Shown here one piece after another: positions 1 to 6,482 of a stretch of 9,166 nt of DNA. The translations under genes and the position numbers were made by a program. Source of the DNA: Bacteroidales bacterium UBA3834 (GTDB lineage Bacteria; Bacteroidota; Bacteroidia; Bacteroidales; P3); contig DGIA01000030.1 of NCBI GenBank assembly GCA_002392965.1, positions 1 through 9,166 on the forward strand. The letters run 5' to 3'. How positions within the stretch are numbered: the first letter of the stretch is position 1; every line of letters begins with the position of its first letter. The notes beneath the pieces were generated by a model. The model had not been told where the DNA came from. It searched no databases and was given only the letters and a program-made list of their open reading frames with translations.

Positions 1-144
1 CTCCTCTTCGTCGAACATGACGGCATCCTTGCCCAGCTGTTCGCAGTTGCCAGGTTCCGATCCTAATACCAACTGCAAGAGGTCTTCTGTTTGCAGTTCA
101 CGCACCTTGATGGCGGGAACGATATATTCTTTTGTTTTCATCAT
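1..144 (-). CDS. Small hypothetical protein, 3' end beyond the left edge
   Basis: An open frame runs from an ATG at 144-142 to the window edge, giving 48 codons with no stop. The start is a double ATG (144 and 141), preceded by a purine-rich AAGAAG that could act as a weak ribosome binding site. The peptide begins MMKTKEYIVPAIKVREL and ends in an acidic run. It has one Cys (residue 34) and no signal peptide or membrane segment. Short proteins opening with a Lys-rich start and a 'Y-x-x-P-x-I-K-V' stretch are common in Bacteroidales genomes and usually carry no assigned function; that resemblance is from memory. It lies 132 bp downstream of the large secreted-protein gene on the same strand, behind a hairpin, so it may or may not share that transcript. 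I do not recognise a family. A chance open frame is possible, but codon use looks natural. Confidence 0.6.
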   Translation of the reverse strand, partial: MMKTKEYIVPAIKVRELQTEDLLQLVLGSEPGNCEQLGKDAVMFDEEE

Positions 145-184
145 CTTCTTAGTCTTTTTGGGGTTGTTACTATTTTTCTTTTCT

Positions 185-249
185 TTCTCACACAGAGGAA
201 CAGAGGGTAAAGAGGTGTCTCTGTTCACTCCGTTTCCTCAGTGTGAGAA
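185..249. repeat. Imperfect inverted repeat between genes, terminator-like hairpin
   Basis: The outer arms 185-193 (TTCTCACAC) and 241-249 (GTGTGAGAA) are perfectly complementary. Inside them 195-198 pairs with 236-239 (4 bp) and 199-205 (AACAGAG) pairs with 219-225 (CTCTGTT). This leaves a 13-nt loop (206-218) and a 10-nt bulge (226-235), about 20 bp in all. One arm also shows a 9-bp rhythm (CTCnGTnnn, three times, 219-245). It lies 28 bp past the stop of the secreted-protein gene, where a terminator would be expected. Minus-strand RNA after the hairpin is A-rich rather than U-rich, so a classical intrinsic terminator is not supported. It may protect the 3' end of the transcript or be a mobile or expanding simple repeat. 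Confidence 0.6.
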
Positions 250-264
250 TGATTGTCAATCATT
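248..264. repeat. Perfect 17-bp palindrome (possible operator)
   Basis: The sequence AATGATTGTCAATCATT has two perfect 8-bp arms around a single central T. It starts 13 bp past the TAA of the secreted-protein gene and abuts the outer arm of the hairpin at 185-249, sharing two bases. A one-base centre is too small for an RNA loop without opening inner pairs, so a dimeric DNA-binding site for the small gene at 144 is one reading. The other is an extension of the 3' structured region. There is no direct evidence of a regulator. Confidence 0.4.
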
Positions 265-276
265 ACCGAAGCCTTT

Positions 277-3200
277 TTACTTCACCAGCACCTTCTTGCC
301 GTTCACAATGTAGATGCCGCGCTGCGGTGTGCTCACGCGCTGACCGTTCAGGTTGAAGATTTCCATGCGGCCGTCGTTGAACATTGTGCTCTGTACGCTG
401 CCAATGCCCGTGGTCTCAGCCTCGCTGAACAGGTAGAAGCTCTTTGCGCCAGCCGTTGCGTCGGGCACCACCAGGTAAGCCTTGTGGGCGCCATTGGTGA
501 AGGCACCGCCTTTCGCTGCTCCGTAGTAGAAGCCCACGTTCTCACCAGTCTTGTCGAGCGAAAGCATGTAGTACTTGCCGCCGCCAGTGGTCGTGGCTGC
601 CTCGTCGCTACCGCTCAGCATGTTGTCCTTGATAGGCTCAGCCGTGCTCTCGGGAACCACCAGGAAGGTGTATTCGCCCTGCTCGCCATTGAGCACCACG
701 CCCGTACCAGCAGGAACGAAGCCCTCGGTGTCTTTCAGTGTGATGTTCTTGTCAGCCACACTTGCTGTGCTGGCCGTCACTCCCTCGGGAACAGCCAGAG
801 CCTTGTCGCTGTAGTACAGCGTAGCATAGCCGGTAGCACCAATGGTGACAGGAATCTCCTCAACCGTGGTGAGCTTGTAGAGGGCGATGGGCTGCTGGCC
901 ACTGTAAGTTGCAGACTTATAATAGCGGAAACGTAATTGATTAGAAGCATTATTATAACGGAGAACAGCTCCACCCGAACCAGTAAGAAGTGCATAGCCA
1001 TTTTCATCAAAGGTGATTGAATGAATAAACGGTGTACTAGCATTTGTCTTCAGTTCATTGGAGTCGCTGTTCGTTCCAATATAGATACCGCTAGCAGTCT
1101 GAACGGAATAGCCCTGATTCTCTGCGTTGTATGCTATTGTTACAACAGAAGCGTTCGTGGTATTGTTTGCAGCAATCAGCTTGTTGTCACAAATCGTAAC
1201 ACTGATAGTATTACCCGTTGCATCAAGACCTGATTCCAATCCACCGTTGAAGGCCACCTTGTTTTCTTCGTTCACAATCAGATAATATCCATCCTCCAGT
1301 TCATCGGTGGAGGTGATCTTCACGAAGGCGTTGCCATCGAGAACGATCGGCCAGCCCGTCACGGTGAGTTTCTTGGTGTCGGGATTGACGATGAAGGTAT
1401 AGTCATTAGCTGTTTCAAGATAGTAATTAGCTGCTTGATCTGTCATCTCAATGTCGGTGTGGTTATCCGCAGTAATCCAATAACTACCATCAGCGGTTGC
1501 ACCATACCAGTGGTTGAGAGAGTCATACACCTTGAAATTACCACTGATATTCGTGGTCAGTTTGTAGGTACCGTCATTCTGTTTGGTGAACTTGTAGTTG
1601 TCATCGCTTGCAGTCCAAGTATTGAAATCACCAGTGAGATAATACTCAACCTCTGGCCAGCCAGTAACACTGATTTGAGGATTACCCTCGTCTTGAATCG
1701 TAAATGTAAAGTTATAGGTACCCGCTGTTTCAATGAGGAAGTCCTTTCCAGGAATTGTAGTCTCAATATTGGCACACCAGTCTCTGTGAATCTTATAATT
1801 CTCATCGCCTGTATTGCCACCATACCATGTGGTGTTATCACCCTCGACGCTATCAATTACTTTGAAAGCCGTATTTGCATCAAACTTCACATTGGCAAGA
1901 GTATAGGTTACGCCATCGGTGGTGGTGAACTTATAATTGTCATCCTGTTTAGTCCAGTTATTGAAACTACCTACCAAATAATAGTCCTCTACATTGAGTT
2001 CCTCGCCTTTATATACAATGATTTTTGTTACTTGAGTGTTATAGTTGTTTGTTACTTTCAGCGTATAAATATTTCCTGCAGCCTGACAAGCAGAGGAAAT
2101 GATGTATGAATTGGTAACATCCTTGGCTCCTGTTGTTTCTTTACTAACTTCAGCACCATTTACAAAAATATTCTGCCTAACTGATTCACTCGCAGAACTT
2201 GAACCAACAACATCAATCTTGCTAACAGGGAAGTTGAATGCGGGTAAGGTAATGTGAGCACCAAACTTACCAAGCAAGAGATAACCTGAGTTGTTATAAT
2301 AGAAACCTCCTTCTGAACTAGCTGCTACTTTGATTGTATAACCATTAGCGGTGTATTCTGTTTCATTGACTAATTTGTTGCTACTTCCAACAGGGAATCC
2401 CCATTCGTTAGCAGGAGTGTGGAACAAGAAAGTGATCTTGTCATCTTCAACGATAACGACTTCTCCAGGAACCTCAATAGTATACTTAGCAGAAGCAATC
2501 TGGCTGGCATCAGTTCCTACATAAGCAATAGCCTTAATGGTCGTTGTTTCGCTTACCGTAATGGCGCCAGTATATTCAGTGCTTTCGTTGGTCGGATCTT
2601 TTCCGTCAATAGTATAATAAATTGTAGCGTTTTTCGTTGCGCAAGTAATTTCTACGCTCTGGGCTTCAGAGTATGTACCACCCGCAGGGGTAAATACAGG
2701 AGCTTCAACGACACTTGCAGGACGCTCAAATGATACGAGCTTGTTGTTCTTATCAAACTCTGGTGTAGTATTATACATCTTCACTACTCCACAAACCGTA
2801 ACGATATCGCCTACTTGAAGGTCGGCTATACTTGAGAAGTCTGCACCATCAAGTCCCTTACCACTATAAACCTCCATTTGGGTGGAAGTAGTTCCTTCGT
2901 CAGAAATCCAGTAGGTTATAGAATGATATTTTGAATTATAGCTATCTACTTGAGAAATGATACCCGAAACATAAACATCATTTGGTGAAGAAGCCGAACC
3001 AAGTGTGTTTATGTAAGCAATTGCATCAGCCACAGTGTAAGGATTGCTTGCAGTGCCAGGAGCGTTCGGATCAGTAACAGTAATAGTAAACTCTTTGCTG
3101 CCTCCATTAAAGCTATCATTCTCACTCCAAGTAGCAGTGATGGTGGCGGTGCCTGCAGCAACACCAGTCACAACACCTTCATCACTTACAGTGGCAACAC

Positions 3201-3855
3201 TTTCATCATCGCTTTCAAACTGCATATCAAGGCCTGATGGGCCACTAATAGTGCTAGTTTTTCCTACTTTAATGGTTTCGGCAGAAATAGTCACAGAGGG
3301 ATCAACAGGACCACTTGTGCTTACTTTTTTGTAGAAAGATGTGACACAATCCCTAATATTAGCATTAATAGAAGAATAACACCGCCAGTCCTGAGAGTTG
3401 TAAACACCAAGATAACGAGAAGTCACTGCATTCAGAAGGAAATCAACGCCATCGTTGTTGTAGATTGAAAAAACTGTGTTTTCGCTCGTTCCTACGCGCA
3501 CTCCGTTGTTAGTGTTAGTACAATAGAGATTGTTGTCTGTATTATAAACTTTAAAGCTGTAGTAGTCTGTGCCATTAACTTTGCTTACAGAAACCTCCCA
3601 CTGAATGTTTTCACCAACTGTAGATGTAATTTTGTCACCATCCAAGGTTACTGCCGTTGCTGTTGGAGCACTGCTCGCGCCATTGTCATTCGACATGGCT
3701 CTTTTAGAAGTCTCGTCAACAATAACGACGATGTCACCTGTCTGCAAGCTACTGGGTGCTGTCTTTACCCACGTGTCAGCAGCCCACGCTGCATTCGCTC
3801 CCCCCAATAGGGTGAGGAATAGCATAGTTAGAAATAATCGTAAATGTTTTGTCAT
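277..3855 (-). CDS. Large secreted multidomain protein with SusE/F-like carbohydrate-binding modules
   Basis: This is a 1192-residue exported protein. Residues 1-25 form a signal peptide (basic start, Leu-rich core, cleavage likely at AWA|AD) with no lipobox Cys. Approximate modules follow: a beta-rich module at 28-177; a bacterial Ig-like BIG2 domain at 186-262 (SVATVSDEGVVTGVAAGTAT); an OB-like DUF6359/DUF5689-type domain at 267-376; a chitobiase C-terminal-like domain at 385-462 (YYTIDGKDPT); a beta-sandwich at 472-617; two SusE/SusF-like starch-binding-type modules at 624-733 and 736-836 (YYLVGSFNNW and YYLTGDFNTW, each ending VTGWP); a second copy of the first module at 842-997 (both open with a VK-strand and end near YK); a Prevotella-type module at 998-1148; and a tail at 1150-1192 resembling type IX secretion C-terminal signals (GIYIVNGKKVLVK). 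No catalytic domain is visible, so a surface or secreted glycan-binding or adhesive role is inferred. No Shine-Dalgarno precedes the ATG; a promoter lies about 150 bp upstream. Domain names are from memory, and the bounds are approximate. Confidence 0.9.
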   Translation of the reverse strand: MTKHLRLFLTMLFLTLLGGANAAWAADTWVKTAPSSLQTGDIVVIVDETSKRAMSNDNGASSAPTATAVTLDGDKITSTVGENIQWEVSVSKVNGTDYYSFKVYNTDNNLYCTNTNNGVRVGTSENTVFSIYNNDGVDFLLNAVTSRYLGVYNSQDWRCYSSINANIRDCVTSFYKKVSTSGPVDPSVTISAETIKVGKTSTISGPSGLDMQFESDDESVATVSDEGVVTGVAAGTATITATWSENDSFNGGSKEFTITVTDPNAPGTASNPYTVADAIAYINTLGSASSPNDVYVSGIISQVDSYNSKYHSITYWISDEGTTSTQMEVYSGKGLDGADFSSIADLQVGDIVTVCGVVKMYNTTPEFDKNNKLVSFERPASVVEAPVFTPAGGTYSEAQSVEITCATKNATIYYTIDGKDPTNESTEYTGAITVSETTTIKAIAYVGTDASQIASAKYTIEVPGEVVIVEDDKITFLFHTPANEWGFPVGSSNKLVNETEYTANGYTIKVAASSEGGFYYNNSGYLLLGKFGAHITLPAFNFPVSKIDVVGSSSASESVRQNIFVNGAEVSKETTGAKDVTNSYIISSACQAAGNIYTLKVTNNYNTQVTKIIVYKGEELNVEDYYLVGSFNNWTKQDDNYKFTTTDGVTYTLANVKFDANTAFKVIDSVEGDNTTWYGGNTGDENYKIHRDWCANIETTIPGKDFLIETAGTYNFTFTIQDEGNPQISVTGWPEVEYYLTGDFNTWTASDDNYKFTKQNDGTYKLTTNISGNFKVYDSLNHWYGATADGSYWITADNHTDIEMTDQAANYYLETANDYTFIVNPDTKKLTVTGWPIVLDGNAFVKITSTDELEDGYYLIVNEENKVAFNGGLESGLDATGNTISVTICDNKLIAANNTTNASVVTIAYNAENQGYSVQTASGIYIGTNSDSNELKTNASTPFIHSITFDENGYALLTGSGGAVLRYNNASNQLRFRYYKSATYSGQQPIALYKLTTVEEIPVTIGATGYATLYYSDKALAVPEGVTASTASVADKNITLKDTEGFVPAGTGVVLNGEQGEYTFLVVPESTAEPIKDNMLSGSDEAATTTGGGKYYMLSLDKTGENVGFYYGAAKGGAFTNGAHKAYLVVPDATAGAKSFYLFSEAETTGIGSVQSTMFNDGRMEIFNLNGQRVSTPQRGIYIVNGKKVLVK
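1348..1986 (-). repeat. Tandem pair of SusE/SusF-like modules inside the secreted protein
   Basis: Residues 624-733 and 736-836 are two consecutive copies of one domain. Shared landmarks in order are a YYL-x-G-x-FN-x-W opening, DDNYKFT about ten residues later, a TY-x-L strand, FKV-x-DS, a WYG turn, an ETA-x-x-Y strand and a closing VTGWP. Aromatic residues in the opening and the WYG turn are where related starch-binding modules place their sugar-stacking side chains. Two adjacent modules would raise affinity for a polymeric ligand. The ligand is not determined by the sequence; alpha-glucan is the family-based guess. Confidence 0.7.
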
Positions 3856-4005
3856 AATAGTTGAGTATTTAATTGTTAAAGATTATGTCGTATAAAGGTA
3901 GCCTACTGACAGGTATTCTTAGGAATTGATGTTGCCGCCCACGCACATTGATTGCCGCCATCAGACGGCAGTTGAAACTGTGCTGACAAGCGAAGGGTCT
4001 ATATC
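3856..4005 (-). promoter_or_regulatory. Long 5' leader of the secreted-protein gene
   Basis: If transcription starts 5 to 7 nt past the TAATTTTG element, about 150 nt of untranslated RNA precede the ATG at 3855. Within it 3953-3970 can fold into a 7-bp GC-rich stem with one G-U pair and a TGAT loop. TTGCCGCC occurs twice on the plus strand (3932-3939 and 3952-3959 with one extra base of context), so alternative pairings are possible. No U-tract follows the stem, so it is not an obvious attenuator. The last 40 nt before the start are AU-rich, as is usual for efficient Bacteroidetes start sites. I do not recognise a known riboswitch class. Confidence 0.4.
3953..3970 (-). other. Small stem-loop in the leader
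   Basis: In the RNA sense the sequence is TGCCGTC-TGAT-GGCGGCA: seven pairs including one G-U, and a four-base loop. It is GC-rich in an otherwise AT-rich spacer, which is why it stands out. It may be a structural element of the leader; its role is unknown. Confidence 0.45.
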
Positions 4006-4011
4006 AGGGTA

Positions 4012-4042
4012 CAAAATTATTGTTTTTCTGCGAGTAAAACAA
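4012..4042 (-). promoter_or_regulatory. Bacteroidetes-type promoter for the secreted-protein gene
   Basis: On the minus strand TAATTTTG (4019-4012) matches all fixed positions of the Bacteroides -7 consensus TAnnTTTG. A TTG (4042-4040) lies exactly 20 bp upstream, within the 19-21 bp spacing known for the -33 element of the primary sigma factor of this phylum. The surrounding DNA is AT-rich. It points toward the secreted-protein gene. A second, weaker candidate (TACCTTTA near 3905-3898) lacks a good upstream element. Confidence 0.7.
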
Positions 4043-4100
4043 GAAAAAACGCATTTATTTTCTTGACAGACAGTGTTTTTTTGAGTTTTTTGTTTTCGAC

Positions 4101-4228
4101 AGAGAGACTGAGAGACAATTAGACAGATAGACAAACAGACAAATAGACAAATAGACAGATAGACATTTAGACTTTTAGGGTTTTTGTCTGTTTGTCTGTT
4201 TGTCTAACTGTCTATTTGTCTAACTGTC
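4101..4228. repeat. Inverted array of 8-bp repeats at the dusB 3' end, terminator-like hairpin
   Basis: On the plus strand nine contiguous octamers of the form nnnnnGAC, mostly (A/T)-rich-AGAC, occupy 4101-4172. After a 13-base centre (4173-4185), five octamers of the form GTCTnnnT and a final GTC occupy 4186-4228. The arms are mutually complementary: folding across the centre gives a stem of about 43 positions with roughly seven mismatches, and other registers are possible in steps of eight. The dusB stop TAG (4214-4212) and its last codons lie inside the shorter arm, so the hairpin would form at the very end of the dusB message. That fits a terminator or 3'-end protector, but no U-tract follows on the minus strand. 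Contiguous units without spacers exclude a CRISPR. Confidence 0.85.
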
Positions 4229-5228
4229 GAATAATAGGGCGGCAGCGGTTCAGGATGTCTAGGAGTTCGGGCATGGTTTCGGCGCGTAGCATGGCGATGC
4301 GCGTCTGTCGGAAATCGGGGATACCCTTGAAGAGGGGCGAGGCGGCCAGGTGGCGGCGAGTGTGAAGGATGCCGCGGTACTCGTCGATGCGCTCCACGTT
4401 GATGCGGAGCTGCTCGATGAGGATGTCGAGCTTCTCGTCGGGGGTGAGGGGAGACGGGAGGGGGGCGGCTGGGGCGTTTTGCTGGGTGGGTGCATCCAAG
4501 TAGTCGCGGATTTCCTTGAATATCCAGGGGCGTCCGAAGGTGGCGCGTCCCACCATGACGGCATCGACGCCGTAGCGTTGGAAGGCTTCGGCAGCCTGCT
4601 GTGGAGTGGTGATGTCGCCGTTGCCGATGATGGGGATGGTGATGCGGGGGTTGCGCTTCACCTCGCCGATGAGGGTCCAGTCGGCCTGTCCGGTGTACAT
4701 TTGGCTGCGTGTGCGCCCGTGTATGGTGAGGGCCTTGATGCCGCAGTCCTGCAGCTGTTCGGCCAGCTGGGTGATGATGAGCTGTTCGTGGTTCCACCCG
4801 AGGCGGGTCTTGACGGTGACGGGCACTCGGACGGCTTCGACCACGCGGCGGGTGATGTCGAGCAGCTTGGGGATGTTCTGCAGCATGCCGGCGCCGGCGC
4901 CTTTGCCGGCCACTTTCTTCACGGGGCAGCCGAAGTTGAGGTCGATGATGTCGGGACGGGCCTGCTCGACAATGCGGGCGGCCTCGACCATGGCGTCGGT
5001 GTCACGCCCGTAGATCTGTATGCCTACGGGGCGTTCGTCGTCGCTGATGGTGAGTTTGCTGACGGTGCTCTTGATGCTGCGCACGAGCGCCTCGGCACTG
5101 ACAAACTCGGTATAGACCATGGACGCGCCGAAACGCTTGCAGAGCAGGCGGAAGCCAATGTCGGTGACATCCTCCATGGGTGCCAGGAAAATGGGGCGCG
5201 GGCCAAATTCAATGTTTCCGATTTTCAT
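4212..5228 (-). CDS. dusB: tRNA-dihydrouridine synthase, DusB type
   Basis: This 338-residue FMN enzyme reduces specific uridines in the D-loop of tRNA using NADPH, in the cytoplasm. The TIM-barrel start shows the FMN-binding LAPMEDVTD (15-23). NFGCP carries the catalytic Cys101, TVKTRLGW contains Lys140, IHGRT contains His170, and the phosphate-binding strands are IIGNGDI (200-206) and VGRATFGRPW (226-235). A helical tRNA-binding domain fills the C-terminus. Length is normal for the family. A Pro/Ala-rich insert at about 245-264 (APTQQNAPAAPLPSPLTP) is unusual and is encoded by a G-tract-rich stretch. The start ATG follows directly on the 9-bp array that separates it from dprA. The last residues (QLDK) and the TAG stop lie inside the 8-bp repeat array, so the extreme C-terminus is probably shaped by the repeat. 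It is the last gene of the unit. Confidence 0.96.
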   Translation of the reverse strand: MKIGNIEFGPRPIFLAPMEDVTDIGFRLLCKRFGASMVYTEFVSAEALVRSIKSTVSKLTISDDERPVGIQIYGRDTDAMVEAARIVEQARPDIIDLNFGCPVKKVAGKGAGAGMLQNIPKLLDITRRVVEAVRVPVTVKTRLGWNHEQLIITQLAEQLQDCGIKALTIHGRTRSQMYTGQADWTLIGEVKRNPRITIPIIGNGDITTPQQAAEAFQRYGVDAVMVGRATFGRPWIFKEIRDYLDAPTQQNAPAAPLPSPLTPDEKLDILIEQLRINVERIDEYRGILHTRRHLAASPLFKGIPDFRQTRIAMLRAETMPELLDILNRCRPIIRQLDK

Positions 5229-5229
5229 T

Positions 5230-5292
5230 GTTGGAATGGGGATAATGGGGCTTATGGGGCCTATGGGACTTATGAGGCCTATGGGGCCTATG
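5230..5292 (-). repeat. 9-bp tandem array between dprA and dusB
   Basis: Seven contiguous 9-bp units with consensus CATAGGCCC on the minus strand fill the whole 64-bp spacer except one base before the dusB ATG. Five units match closely (variation at G/A and C/T positions), the sixth is CATTATCCC and the seventh (CATTCCAAC) is degenerate. The array begins immediately after the dprA TAG; that stop is itself followed by CATAG, so TAG recurs in the units, though not in the dprA frame. No promoter, terminator or Shine-Dalgarno is visible. Confidence 0.93.
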
Positions 5293-6411
5293 CTATTCTA
5301 TCAGGTGGTAGAAGCCGCCGGCAAGGGTTTTCAACACCCCTTTCATTTCGAGCTGGAAGAGCAGCGAGGTGAGATTGCCTATGGAAAGGCCGGTGGCTGT
5401 GGAGAGCGCGTTGATTTGCAGGTCGCCCTCTTGGCGCAGGAAAGCCACGATGGACTCTTCGTCGGGCGAGAGGTTGGGGAAACAGGTGCGCTCAATGCCT
5501 TCGGCCTTGGCTTGGCGCAGGGCCGCGTCGGTAGTCCACCCCATAGCCTGGACGAAGTCGGTGGCCGAACAGCACATCTGGGCACCGTTGTCGCGGATGA
5601 GGTTGTTGCACCCCTCGGAGTAGTCGTCGCCCCATCGGCCGGGCACGGCAAAGACTTCGCGTTGGTAGCCGCGCGCCATTTCGGCGGTGATGAGCCCGCC
5701 GCCACGCGCGGCCGACTCGACGAGGATGCAGGCGTCGGCCATGCCCGCAACGATGCGGTTGCGACGCACGAAGTTCTTCTTGTCCGCATTGGTGTGGGTG
5801 GTGAACTCGGTGAGCAATCCGCCGTGCGAGAGCATCTCGATGGCCGTTTCGCGGTGGCGCGGCGGATAGAGGTCGTCGAGCCCATGGGCGAGCACTCCCA
5901 CGGTGGGCATGCCGTTGTGCAGCGCCTGGCGGTGAGCCTGAATGTCGATGCCGTAGGCCAGTCCGCTCACCACGAGGACGTCGGGGCAGAACAGCCGCAG
6001 GTCGCTGAGAAAGCGGCGCACCACGTCCTGGCCGTAGGGTGTGCAGTGGCGTGTGCCCACGATGCTGACGACGCGCCGCTGGTTGAGGTCGGCGTTGCCC
6101 CGATAGTAGAGCACCAGGGGTGCATCGCTGCACTCGCGCAGCCGCTGCGGATAGTCTTCGTCGGCGAAGCAGAGTGTCTTTACGGCGTGCTGCTGGTTGA
6201 ACGAGAGTTCCTCTTCGGCGCGTTGCAGGTGGTCGTCGGCGCTGAGCAGTGTCTCTTTCAGTTTGGGTGTGGCCTCGGGCAGAAGCTCGTCGATGTGGCG
6301 GCGGTGCTCCATGATGGCTGTGGCGCTGCCGAGCTGACGGTAGAGCTGCAGCAGCACGGCGGGCTGGTAGGCCAAGACGCGGGTGAGAGCGATGCAATAG
6401 AGAGATTCCAT
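5293..6411 (-). CDS. dprA: DNA-processing protein DprA (Smf)
   Basis: This 372-residue cytoplasmic protein of the DprA/Smf family binds incoming single-stranded DNA and loads RecA during natural transformation. An N-terminal helical (SAM-like) part spans about 1-75. The Rossmann-fold core has VGTR-x-x-T-x-YG (118-127), SGLAYGID (149-156), GLDDLYPP (177-184), FVRRNRIVAG (214-223), ESAARGGG (232-239), EVFAVPG (252-258) and GCNNLIRDNGA (267-277). A C-terminal winged helix (about 312-372) completes the usual layout. The ATG at 6411-6409 is chosen because family homology begins there; the frame stays open far upstream, but that part reads through the 9-bp repeats and antisense to neighbouring genes. 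The ATG forms the last base of one repeat unit plus the next two bases. The spacers to the thioesterase (68 bp) and dusB (64 bp) are both repeat arrays. Competence genes are not visible here, and many non-competent bacteria keep dprA. Confidence 0.97.
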   Translation of the reverse strand: MESLYCIALTRVLAYQPAVLLQLYRQLGSATAIMEHRRHIDELLPEATPKLKETLLSADDHLQRAEEELSFNQQHAVKTLCFADEDYPQRLRECSDAPLVLYYRGNADLNQRRVVSIVGTRHCTPYGQDVVRRFLSDLRLFCPDVLVVSGLAYGIDIQAHRQALHNGMPTVGVLAHGLDDLYPPRHRETAIEMLSHGGLLTEFTTHTNADKKNFVRRNRIVAGMADACILVESAARGGGLITAEMARGYQREVFAVPGRWGDDYSEGCNNLIRDNGAQMCCSATDFVQAMGWTTDAALRQAKAEGIERTCFPNLSPDEESIVAFLRQEGDLQINALSTATGLSIGNLTSLLFQLEMKGVLKTLAGGFYHLIE

Positions 6412-6482
6412 GGGAGCAATGGGGTTGATGGGGGCTATAGAGGCTATAGGGGCTATAGGAACTATAGAGACTATAGAGACTA
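6411..6482 (-). repeat. 9-bp tandem array between thioesterase and dprA
   Basis: Exactly eight contiguous 9-bp units (72 bp) run from the T of the thioesterase TAG stop (6482) to the A of the dprA ATG (6411). The consensus is TAGyCyCyA. The first two units are identical, units 3 to 6 differ by pyrimidine changes, and the last two drift and lose the TAG. Because nine is three codons, units 1 to 6 each place a TAG in the thioesterase frame, so the gene is followed by five more in-frame stops. The minus strand is strongly pyrimidine-rich. No promoter or Shine-Dalgarno is seen. Confidence 0.95.

Noticed and set aside
253..936. 227-codon plus-strand open frame near the left end
   Set aside because: It is antisense to the conserved C-terminal module of the secreted protein and has no recognisable motif or start signal.
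3898..3905. Second promoter element TACCTTTA nearer the secreted-protein start
   Set aside because: The final base departs from TAnnTTTG and no TTG lies at the right distance upstream, so it was not listed as a feature.
4064..4100. TTGACA-like plus-strand promoter in the AT-rich segment
   Set aside because: The -35 TTGACA consensus does not apply to the Bacteroidetes primary sigma factor, there is no suitable -10 partner, and no plus-strand gene follows.
4101..4228. CRISPR array
   Set aside because: Units are 8 bp, contiguous and degenerate, with no spacers and no cas genes nearby.
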